A stretch of 64,000 nucleotides of DNA from NCBI GenBank assembly GCA_963573385.1, contig CAUYLG010044539.1:1-64000 (forward strand). The letters run 5' to 3'. Positions 50,291 through 64,000 of this stretch are shown one piece after another. Made by a program: the position numbers and the translations under genes. Numbering within the stretch: position 1 is the first letter of the stretch; every line of letters begins with the position of its first letter. The notes beneath the pieces are model-generated. The model did no database searches. It was not told where the DNA came from and worked only from the letters and a program-made list of their open reading frames with translations. Origin of the DNA: Cacajao melanocephalus. Lineage: Eukaryota > Chordata > Mammalia > Primates > Pitheciidae.

Positions 50291-51532
50291 TTGTTAAAAA
50301 TGTAAGTTTTAAAATGGAGATATCACCACTTGGAATTTGAAACCAGTGGGCTAGACTGCCCCATGGGCAAGATTAACCAATAATTCTGCTAAAGTCAAAG
50401 CATTTGGTAAAGCAGAGCAGGGGCCATTCATAAGAATCTGAGAACAAGATCTGCCCACCCATCAAGGGGGCAAGGGGTCTACAGTGAATCTTGAATCCCT
50501 CCTCCCCTGCTGCCTGGTAACCCTCTCTTCAGTCTTTAAAACCCCAGTGAATCCTTCCCTCCTCGGTACCACCTCTAGGCCTGGACAGAGTCTTATCACT
50601 CACCAGACCGCATGACAATGATTCGTTTCCCTTTCTACTTTCTCCACTAGTAAAGCTCCTTACAGGAGGGCCAAGGTTGATCACATGCAGCAAACACCAA
50701 ATACACACACAGTGAGATTTTATAGACAATCCCAGACTGATTCTCCAGACTTAGCACAGCTATCCCTGAATCATGTAGTATTAGCCAGGTCACCTAATTT
50801 CTTAGTCCTTCTCAGTTTTTTTTTAGTGATAGCAGAGATGACATGGGTCCAGAGGTGTGACTTGCAAAAGTCCTTGGTTGAAACATTCAGTATAGGGAGA
50901 AAATGCTCTCTTGTGATTAAAAAAAACATAGGACCACTGCAGACATGGGGCAGGTCTGGTGGGTCAGTGCACACTGGCACTGTCTCAATAGCAGGACATG
51001 CTTTTCCGGGAAGGGGCAGTAGTTCTACATGAGGATGTTGCCCTTGCGTTTTATGTAAAAAGGGAGCCAAACAGACCAACAAACACTTGGCTTTTCTTCA
51101 TGAAGGCACCTGTCCCTGAAGAAGTAGGCCATATACAAGTAGCAACTATCTGATTCTTCCCTCAAACAACTATATCACCACACTTGTCCACTCCCACTGC
51201 AGCCCATGCCAATCCTGCTGCATCCCACCCCAGGAAGGACATTCAGGTGAAAGTCAGAAAAAGCACATGGTGAAAAAAGGTCAGCGCGTCAATATCAGAG
51301 TTCCAGGTGACATCTCTGGAGGGTTCTGTGATTCTGATACTGGCTGGCTCTTACCCTAACAGAACTCACAAATATAAATCAGCAAACACAGGTCCACCAC
51401 TGTAGGCTGCATCATCCACAGTTGACTCTCATCAATAACAGACTCCACGCAAAAAAGAACAAATTAGGTGTGGGAGGCAGAGGACCTCCGCTTCACAATG
51501 AGACCTGCTATTACGGTTTTAAAGACTACAAA
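50291..51532. other. Unique intronic sequence
   Basis: 1.2 kb without recognised repeat or exon. Confidence 0.4.
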
Positions 51533-51870
51533 GCCTGGGCGTGGTGGCTCATGCCCGTAATCCCAGCACTTTGGGAGGCCAAGGCAGGCAGATCACCTGA
51601 GGTCAGGAGTTCAAGATCAGCCTGGTCAACATAGTAAAACCCTATCTCTACTAAAAATACAAAACTACAAAATACAAACATTAAAAAAATACAAAAAAAT
51701 CCCCAAAATACAAAAATTAGCCAGGCATGGTGGCACGCACCTGTAATCCCAGGAGGCTGAGGCACAAGAATCACTTGAACGCAGGACGTGAAGGTTGCAG
51801 TGAGCCAAGATCATGTGTGCCTGTGCCTAGGTGACAGAGCAAGACTCCGTGTCAAAAAAAAAAAAAGAAA
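51533..51870 (+). repeat. Alu with expanded mid A-rich linker
   Basis: The linker region 51650-51715 repeats AAATACAAAA-type units several times, lengthening the element. Confidence 0.94.
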
Positions 51871-52370
51871 AGAAAAAATGATTTAGGAACTTTTGAATGA
51901 AATCTGCTGTAACCACACAAAGACCAAAGATCAAAGTCACCCAAAACACTACTTATTATTTGCCAGGCACCAAATTTATCTGCAGAATTGTAAAGAATGG
52001 AGACAGATCTAGTTCCTTCCGTGAATTCATGCTTTATATTAGATGACCTGTACAGTGCTTTTTTTTCCTCTCTTAAAATTGTTTTTAGACTCTGGGGCAT
52101 GAAGTTTATGTTAAATAACTGAACAAACATGGAAGATTACCAGCCCCAAAGTCTTTAAACACAATGTATGATCAAGATCCAGCCATCTGGAACTAAGATT
52201 CATGTTTGAGCTCAACAAGCACTGCGGATCTAAGGATCAGATGGAGGGTACCTGGTCAACAGCAAAGGGCCACTTGCAGGATGTTGCTGTAATTGGGAAG
52301 GCAAGGCTCGACCAGGTGTAGGCGTGATATGGTTAAACTTGAGCAAAACCAAGTACAACACATTGTATTT
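51871..52370. other. Unique intronic sequence
   Basis: No feature recognised. Confidence 0.4.
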
Positions 52371-52652
52371 CTTTCTTTTTTCTTGTTCTGTTGCCCAGGC
52401 TGGACTTCAGAGGTGTCATCACAGCTCACTGCAGCCTCTCGACCTTCTAGGTTCAAGCAATCCTCTTGTCTTAGGCCTCCGAAGTAGTGGAACTACAGGT
52501 ATGCATCACCATGCCAGGCTAACTTTTTTTTTAATTGTAGGGACAGGGTCTTGCTATGTGGTTGACATTGGTCTACATCCCCCAGGCTCAAGCACCTCCC
52601 TCCTCAGCTTCCAAAGTGCTGGGATTACAGGTGGTAGCCACCACGCCTGGCC
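52371..52652 (-). repeat. Alu (AluJ-like)
   Basis: TTCTGTTGCCCAGGCTGGAC through CCACCACGCCTGGCC. Confidence 0.93.
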
Positions 52653-53401
52653 AAGATTGTATTTCTGACATTCACTTCTCTGGGCCTAAATTTCCTAATC
52701 AACAAAAAAACAGAGTCAAGCTACACATATATACTAGTCAATATATGTCTAGTGAATGAATGAGTAACGAGCAGAGGCAGACTGGATCTACATCTCCGCC
52801 TTTTGACAGTCTCTCACCAATCTGCAGCCTTGAGCACAGCACTTGGAAGATGCATTCTGCTTACTGGGAAGATGGTGAGGACCCTAAGCAGAGGCCCAGG
52901 TAGTGTCTGTCAGTAGAGGGCCAGGTCAGTGGGAGGGGCCTGCTTCAGTGCCAGCACTTCCAGTGGGCATGAGCCATGAGTTTTACACCTGCCAAGACCC
53001 ATGAGCCACAGGGGTCAAGCTCATGGTGACCACCAGAGTGGATCCCCGACTGGACACGATGATGTCTTCGACGACACCTGTACTATCATTTCTATGAACA
53101 CCTGAAAGGCAGGCACCCGTGCCTGAAGAAACACAAGCTGACTTTTTAGAGGCAGACTTACTCCATACAAAAAGGTAAAGTGACATGAGGTCCAGATCAC
53201 TTTCCAATACTTCAGCAAAAACAATGAAAAAGGAAGGGAGGGAGGGAGGGAGAACAAGCGAAGAAGAAAAAGTGAGAGATGGGCAAGTGAAGCAAAACTT
53301 GAAGATGTTGAATCTGCTCCCCGATACTGTACCAGTGTCTCTACCTTTGTGAATGTCTGAAATTGTTCACTGTAAAACTTTATTTTAAAAAGATACAGAG
53401 C
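52653..53401. other. Unique intronic sequence
   Basis: Holds a (GGGA)n patch at 53230-53253. Confidence 0.4.
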
Positions 53402-53542
53402 AGGCTGGGTGTGGTGGCTGACTCTCATAATCCTGCTGCTTTGGGGGGTCAAGGCAGGAGGATCCCTTGAGGCCAGCTGTTCAAGACCAGCCTGGGCAAC
53501 GTAGTGAGACCACCCCCATCTCTACAGAAAAATCAAAAACAC
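53402..53542 (+). repeat. Alu left monomer
   Basis: GGCTGGGTGTGGTGGCTGAC to TCTCTACAGAAAAATC; directly followed by a full Alu, which may have inserted into its A-rich linker. Confidence 0.9.
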
Positions 53543-54944
<1,402 letters not shown>

Positions 54945-55170
54945 GATGAGCCCAGGAGTTCGAGATGGGCCTGGGCAACATGTGAAACCCCATCTCTACA
55001 AAAAATACAAAAATTAGCTGGGTGTGGTGGCATACGCCTGAAATCCCAGGCGGGCGAGGTGGGAGGATCACTTGAACCTGGGAGGTCGAGGCTGCAGTGA
55101 GATGAGATTGTGCCACTGCACTCCAGCCTGGGCAACAAAGCAAGACCTTGTCTTAAAAAAAAATAATAAT
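54945..55170 (+). repeat. Alu, 5' truncated
   Basis: GAGCCCAGGAGTTCGAGATG to CTTGTCTTAAAAAAAA with an (AAT) tail. Confidence 0.92.
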
Positions 55171-55176
55171 TATTAT

Positions 55177-55220
55177 TATATATATATATATATATATATA
55201 TATTCACACACACACACACA
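55177..55220. repeat. (TA)n and (CA)n microsatellites at an Alu tail
   Basis: About 13 TA units then 8 CA units immediately after the Alu tail. Confidence 0.95.
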
Positions 55221-55925
<705 letters not shown>

Positions 55926-55937
55926 TGCAATTTTTTT

Positions 55938-56244
55938 TGTTTTTTGTTATTTTGAGACGGAGTCTTGCTCTGTCACCCAGGCTGGAGTGCAGTGAGTGGC
56001 TCGATCTCGGCTTGCCGCAACCTCTACCTCCGTCTCCTGGATTCAGGTGATTCCGGTGCCTCAGCCTCCCAAGTAGCTGGGATTACAGGCGCAAGCCACA
56101 ACGCCTGGCTAATTTTTGTATTTTTAGTAGAGATGGGGTTTCGCTATGTTGGCCAGGCTAGTCTCAAAGTCCTGACCTCAGGTGATGTGCTCGCATAGGC
56201 CTCCCAAAGTGCTGGGATTACAGGCATGAGCCACCATGCCCAGC
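55938..56244 (-). repeat. Alu, second of a pair in one target site
   Basis: Separated from the first by TGCAATTTTTTTTG and followed by CCAGGCATGTAATTTT (56245-56260). Confidence 0.97.
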
Positions 56245-56260
56245 CCAGGCATGTAATTTT

Positions 56261-57130
56261 AACAATGTATTTTACAGACTTAAAGGCAACTGTAAGTCAA
56301 AGCTCAGATCCAACAAATGATTAAGCTATGCCAGCTACTGCCATCGATAATTAAATATCCAATTTAAAGAGGGTGCTCAATTTACTCACTTTAATCGTTA
56401 AAGAAACTTTAGCAGAAAAAGGTCTTACAGAAGTAAAAGAACACAAATTCAGGCTGAATTTGTATTTGAATGTATCTGTTTTTTGTTGTTAGTATGTTTG
56501 AATGAAGAACTAGAGAAAACAGTGCAACATTCACTTTCAAGAGTGGGAGAATGAAGAGCAGGAATAGAATCAGTACATAAATCCTGTCAACATTTATTAC
56601 CATTTGCAAATCTGACTCACAAAACCTCAGCCTAATCAGACTGGATTTTTCCATGTCATGGCAACAGCATATATCATTGTTTCTGGAGGGATCAGCTGCG
56701 GGAGCCTCCTATGGTCCTTTGGTGACAAGGCTTTAATGACTCCATAAATGTATGCTGCCCAGCTGCTGCTCGCTTAATGAGACCACGATTTCCCCTTGAT
56801 GGAACCTGCCCAGAGCCAGTTGTCACCTAACATTCACAGGAGACCACGCTGGTCTCTTTCGGAACTACCAGGATCAAACAGTCACACCAGTTCTATGATT
56901 CCTACAACATGGCAGTATACTGTTTGATTTAGGACTTGAAACACATTTTTCCCTTTTTAAGAATATACCCTTCTCTGCCAGAGGGTTGTTACTTCTCAGA
57001 TTAAAGATGTGAAAAGAAACCTTCCGAGGCTCGTCTTAATTGGACATATACATCATCACTTTGGTACACAGGGATGGAATGACAAAAGCTAATCAGGGTA
57101 TCGAGGATTCACTAAGGGGACAGAGGAGGA
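56261..57130. other. Unique intronic sequence
   Basis: No feature recognised. Confidence 0.4.
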
Positions 57131-57139
57131 GAGAATTAC

Positions 57140-57410
57140 ATTTACTGAACGCTGACAAGTGCCAGGTGCCTTAAATCCTTGTCATTCAAACATGGTCCAC
57201 GAACCACAGCCTGGCAATCACTTGGGAGCTGGTTACCAGTGCACAATCTTGGATGATTCGCGGATGATTTGTGTGCATGGTCAAGCTTGGGAAGCACTGC
57301 GCTAAGTTGTAAGGCTTTATTTCTCACAGACCTTTGAAGAAAACATTATGTCCATATTTCGCAGGAAAGAAAACTAAGACAGAAAGTTTCCTTCCTTTTT
57401 TTCCCTCCTC
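57140..57410 (+). repeat. MIR split by a MER5-like element
   Basis: MIR part TGAACGCTGACAAGTGCCAG, resuming TCCATATTTCGCAGGAAAGA. Between lies a hAT-type piece (about 57180-57305) with AACATGGTCCACGAACCACA and TTGGGAAGCACTGCGCT. Confidence 0.65.
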
Positions 57411-57590
57411 ATTACAGAAAGGATCTGCAGGGGAAGAGGGAATGCCCAAGGTTTCTGAGCTGGTCATCAGGAAAGCCGACATTCAAGGGTGCATCTGTTG
57501 CACCCCAAAGGCCTGTACTCTTTCTACCTTCCCTCACCGCCCCAGGCTCCTTGAATGATGGTCAGACTCCACCTAGAACTGTGTTTAGGA
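57411..57590. other. Unique intronic sequence
   Basis: Nothing recognised. Confidence 0.35.
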
Positions 57591-57604
57591 ACTGGTGCTG
57601 CATT

Positions 57605-57606
<2 letters not shown>

Positions 57607-57655
<49 letters not shown>

Positions 57656-57680
57656 GTATGTATGTATGTATGTATGTATG
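57607..57680. repeat. (TG)n and (TATG)n compound microsatellite
   Basis: About 18 TG units then about 6 TATG units; lies between an Alu and its target duplication. Confidence 0.97.
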
Positions 57681-57957
57681 TTTCGAGATAGAGTCTCGCT
57701 GTGTCACCCAGGCTGGAATGCAGAGGTGCCATCTCAGCTCACTGCAACTTCCACCTCCTGGGTTCAAGTGACTGTCATGCCTCAGCCTTCCAAGAAGCTG
57801 AGATTACAGGTGTGCACCACCACGCCTGGCTAATTTTTCAGTGGAGATGGGGTTTCATCATGTTGGCCAGGCTGGTTTTGAACTCCCAACCTCAGGTGAT
57901 CCACCCACCTCAGCTTCCCAAAGTGTTGGGATTACAAGCGTGAGCCCCACACCCAGC
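57681..57957 (-). repeat. Alu with target-site duplication outside its microsatellite
   Basis: CTGGTGCTGCATTTA at 57592-57606 and CTGGTACTGCATTTA at 57958-57972. Confidence 0.96.
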
Positions 57958-57984
57958 CTGGTACTGCATTTAAAAATGCAACCT

Positions 57985-58610
57985 GTGGCATGTGTGAGGG
58001 TGAGTGATAAGTTTTAGTCATACACATCTATCAGAATGACTAAACACAAAAGTAAAAAAGACAAAAATGCTAAATGCTGGTGAGGCTGTGGGACAACAGG
58101 AACTCTCACACACTGCTAGTGGGAAAGCACCACGGTACGGCCACCACAGAAAAAAGGCTGGCAGTTTCTACTAAAGATAAAGAATCCCACTCCAAGGCCT
58201 TTGCCTAGGAGAAATAAAAATATGCCCACACAGACGCGGAAGCAGATATCTATTAGCCGCATTATTTGTAATCGTCAAAAACTAGAAACAACTCATTTGT
58301 CCATTAACGGATAAATGGATAAATGAATTGAGATACATCCACGGAGTGGAATACTACTCAGCAACTTATGTTAAATAAAAGACTATATACTGTATGATTT
58401 CATTTTTGTAAAATCATAGGAACAGCAGAACTTTAAAGACAGAAGGCAGATGGGTGTTTGCTGGGGCTGGTGATAAGGACCGGGATCACCTGCAAAGGGA
58501 CATGAGAAAACTTTGCTAGAAGCGTGATGGAAACATTGTGTACTGTGATTGTGATGGTGGTTACAAAACTCTATACAATCACCCAAATTCAACAAACTAC
58601 ACAGAACGGG
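57985..58610 (+). repeat. L1M 3' region
   Basis: CTATCAGAATGACTAAACAC, GAACTCTCACACACTGCTAG, GGAATACTACTCAGCAACTT and TGTGATTGTGATGGTGGTTA; no intact ORF. Confidence 0.88.
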
Positions 58611-58748
58611 TGGGTTTTATTATATATAAATTATAATAACAAAGCTGGAGGGAGGAAAAGGGGGAAAAGTGGCTGGAAACTATACAAATACAGGTATATC
58701 TCAACAGCTTTCACTATAGTACAATAATTAGTTAAAATACAAAGGAGA

Positions 58749-59110
<362 letters not shown>

Positions 59111-59136
59111 TTATAAAGATATCATTTAATCTCTAA

Positions 59137-59794
<658 letters not shown>

Positions 59795-59929
59795 TGAATT
59801 TAAAAGTACATCTGGAAGGATATATAATAAATTTTCAAGTGTTTGAAAAAGAATAGTGGGGAGAAGTTTGCTTTATCAGATGTTGAACTACATAATAGTG
59901 CTCAAATTATTACTATTCTAGCCATTACT

Positions 59930-60256
59930 GATATGATGGTACCATCTTTCTGGAGTCTTTAAAAGCTGACTTCCCTTAGATCCAGCAATTTTACTGTCAG
60001 GATTTATCCTGAGTAAATAATTAGACGAGTGCATAAAAATGCACAGAGAACATTCTATGCAACTGCCAGCAACTGGAAAGCACTTATAAGACTAACAATT
60101 AGAAACTAGTTAAATACATTACAGTATAATGGACTCCTACGAAGTAACTTAAAATTATGAGGTAGTTTAACAGTTACTGATATAGAACACAATAATATGG
60201 TAAAAATAAACACTGAATAGTATAATTCTCTATTTGCAAAAAGTAGTATTTATTTG
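59930..60256 (+). repeat. L1M fragment
   Basis: CCAGCAATTTTACTGTCAGG, ATCCTGAGTAAATAATTAGA and TACAGTATAATGGACTCCTA. Confidence 0.75.
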
Positions 60257-60540
60257 GGGCTGGGCATCGTAGCTCATGCCTATAATCCTAGTACTTTGGG
60301 AGGCCGAAGCAGGCTGATTGCTTGAGCCCAGGAGTTCAAGACCAGTCTGACCAACAGAGGGAGAACCCATCTCTACCAAATCTTTGCATGGTAGCATGTA
60401 CTGTGGCCCCAGTTAGTCGGGAGTCTATGGCAAGAGGATATCTTAGGCCCAGGAGTTTGAGGTAGTTTAATACTGTAGTGAGCTATGATCATGCCACTGT
60501 ACTCCAGCCTGGGTAACAGAGCGAGACCTTGCCTCCAAAA
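60257..60540 (+). repeat. Alu, diverged
   Basis: GGCTGGGCATCGTAGCTCAT to CTTGCCTCCAAAAAA; missing parts of the right arm. Confidence 0.92.
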
Positions 60541-60828
60541 AAGGGGAAACAGAGTGGGAGACAGTGGGTCATTCTGAGTGCCACCTCACGGGCCTTCAGT
60601 GTGGTATTTCTGTTTACCATCCACATACAGCTACACCAACACTGACTCATCAGGCCTGCCAAACAGCAGGAGGACTGTGCATCCACTTACTGGGGAGGAG
60701 ATCTATCTTTGAGCAAAACTGATGCAGGCAACAATGGCAGGAAAGAAAAGGGAAGCCAGGAGACAGGAACAGACATGAGTGGAAAGGTAACTTCAGGCTT
60801 GGTGATAAAGCAAGCGGTCAGGAAAAGA

Positions 60829-61121
60829 ATTTTTTTTTTTAAGACAGAGTTTCGCTTTTGTTGCCCAAGCTGGAGCGCAATGGTGCAGTCTCGGCTTACT
60901 GCAACCTCCACCTCCCGGGCTCAAGGGTTTCTCCTGCCTCAGCCTCCTGAGTAGCTGGGATTACAAGCATGCGCCACCACGCCCGGTTAATTTTGTATTT
61001 TTAGTAGAGACAGGGTTTCTCCATGTTGGTCAGGCTGGTCTCGAACTCCCGACCTCCAGTGATCCTCTCACCTCGGCCTCCCAAAGTGCTGGGATGACAG
61101 GCGTGAGCTACCGTGCCCAGC
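60829..61121 (-). repeat. Alu
   Basis: T-run, AAGACAGAGTTTCGCTTTTG to TACCGTGCCCAGCC. Confidence 0.96.
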
Positions 61122-61146
61122 CTGGGAGAAGAACTTTTTAAAAGTG

Positions 61147-61250
61147 CCAGGAGGTGGTGGTGCATGCCTATAATCTCAGCTACTCAGGAGGTGGAGGCAG
61201 GAGAATCGATTGAACCTGGAAGGTGGAGGTTGCAGTGAGCTGAGATCGCT
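61147..61250 (+). repeat. Alu right-arm fragment
   Basis: GCCAGGAGGTGGTGGTGCAT to GTGAGCTGAGATCG, ending abruptly without a tail. Confidence 0.9.
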
Positions 61251-61679
61251 CACTTCTTCCTTATGTAAACCCTGTGCTCCCATCAATCTGGACTCCAGGA
61301 TGTGTTCCATACACAGGCATTTATATCCTGCCTCATGTTTCTGGCCATGCCTGAATGCTCTGAATGCTATATTTAGATTGCAGAAGAGAGAAAATTTTAC
61401 CCATGAAGCACCAGTGCCTGGGCTGCCCATAGCACGACCTCAGAATGGTGAGCCCACCATTTCCTTCTTCCAGTATGCTGCCATGGCTCCTCCCAGGTAC
61501 GCTGATGGAAGTCAGCCTGCCCTCTGCTGTAACCATAACGGGATGAACTGATGACCAAGGTGACCGCACTCTGGTTGGACATCTGGGAAATGAACTGCCC
61601 TGGGAATGCTTGGCTTGTAACTGTCCAACAGGAGAGTTCTCAATTTGATGGCAGCCAAAAAACCTACACAGCTCCTCTT
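61251..61679. other. Unclassified intronic sequence, possible old LTR
   Basis: Continues after the next Alu to an AATAAA at 62104-62109; the layout is weakly LTR-like but no family is recognised. Confidence 0.3.
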
Positions 61680-61966
61680 TTTTTTTTTTTTTTGAGATGG
61701 AGTCTTGCTCTGTCACCCAGGCTAGAGTGCAGTGGCACAATCGTGCAATGTCCGCCTCCCGGGTTCAAGTGATTCTCCTGCCTCAGCCTCCTGAGCAGCT
61801 GGGATTACAGGTACGCGCCACCACGCCCGGCTAATTTTTGCATTTTTAGTAGACACAGGGTTTCATCATGTTGGTCAGGCTAGTCTTGAACTCCTGATCT
61901 TGTGATCCACCTGCTTTGGCCTCCCAAAGTGCTGGGATTACAGGCGTGAGGCACCACGCCCAGCCC
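61680..61966 (-). repeat. Alu with about 12-bp target-site duplication
   Basis: ACAGCTCCTCT before and ATAGCTCCTCT after. Confidence 0.96.
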
Positions 61967-62976
<1,010 letters not shown>

Positions 62977-62993
62977 GCTTTTTGTATGTCTAA

Positions 62994-63296
<303 letters not shown>

Positions 63297-63386
63297 AGAT
63301 ACGCTATACATTTTCCTTTAAGTGAGCCTAGCAACCTGCTTTATCTCCCCTGTTTTGTGGGAGACCTTGTGTTCAAGTGACAGCTA

Positions 63387-63717
<331 letters not shown>

Positions 63718-63731
63718 AAAAAATCAATTCT

Positions 63732-64000
63732 ATAACTAAAGGAGTTGAGAGAAACATTTACTGTCCCTTATCTCTACAAGTTATTAGAAAAAAAAGAATT
63801 CCAGCAACATCAGTCATGGGCACAAAGCCAACCCAACCCGTAAACGTTTACAGAACTCGATGATTACCCAAAACTCTGCTGCTTTCTCAATACTATCGAC
63901 TTTGGCTTCACATTAGCCACAGGTGTGTTTAGAGTTAAACAAGGTCAACGTTACCAAAAAAAAAAAAAAGATATTTGGGCAAAGTTCAAAAAAAAAAACT
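63732..64000. other. Unique sequence to window edge
   Basis: Two A-runs near the end; no exon seen. Confidence 0.4.

Noticed and set aside
57607..57680. CRISPR-like direct repeat array
   Set aside because: It is a 2-4 bp microsatellite in a vertebrate genome.
63732..64000. EBPL exon 1 at the right edge
   Set aside because: No GC-rich coding sequence or donor matching the Ala/Gly/Leu-rich N terminus; expected a few kb further right.

Overview
The window is primate nuclear DNA. It is dominated by Alu SINEs (about 65 copies on both strands, many with legible target-site duplications), with older MIR, L2 and L1M fragments, MaLR LTRs and microsatellites. Two protein-coding loci are recognisable: ARL11 (ARLTS1) on the + strand and the 3' three exons of EBPL on the - strand. 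From general knowledge these genes are neighbours at human 13q14.2 (order RCBTB1 - ARL11 - EBPL - KPNA3). Both proteins differ at scattered residues from the human versions as I remember them, so the source is more likely a non-human anthropoid (a monkey) than human; I cannot name the species.

Layout. 1-3.6 kb: intergenic, with a MIR, Alus and a nested inverted Alu pair beside a long pyrimidine tract. 3.6-9.4 kb: ARL11, with an inferred non-coding first exon ending at 3886, an intron holding four Alu-derived elements and an old DNA transposon, and one intact coding exon (6328-6918, 196 codons). The 3' UTR end is uncertain. 9.4-35.3 kb: intergenic, with a solo ERV LTR (10940-11553), two MaLR LTRs (30208-30925, 32634-33028), several L1M remnants, and Alu-free unique blocks at about 7.7-12.6 kb and 25.0-28.2 kb. 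35.3-64 kb: EBPL, read right to left, with a 3' UTR, exon 4 (35731-35971), exon 3 (37842-37980), exon 2 (43550-43619) and more than 20 kb of intron 1 running off the right edge. Exon 1 (about the first 57 codons) is outside the window.

The two genes are convergent and functionally unrelated: an Arf-like GTPase and an EXPERA-fold ER membrane protein. I see no operon-like logic, CRISPR, complete structural RNA gene or undescribed multi-gene system. The most unusual items are a perfect 24-bp inverted repeat with a 6-nt loop (15111-15164), a tRNA-Lys-like 5' fragment between two 17-bp direct repeats (15723-15783), a 3 x 38-bp minisatellite (38941-39054), two places where two Alus sit inside one target-site duplication, and two unusual residues in ARL11 (Phe6 at the N-myristoylation consensus position and Leu22 in the P-loop). 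Subfamily names for repeats come from memory of consensus sequences, not from a search.
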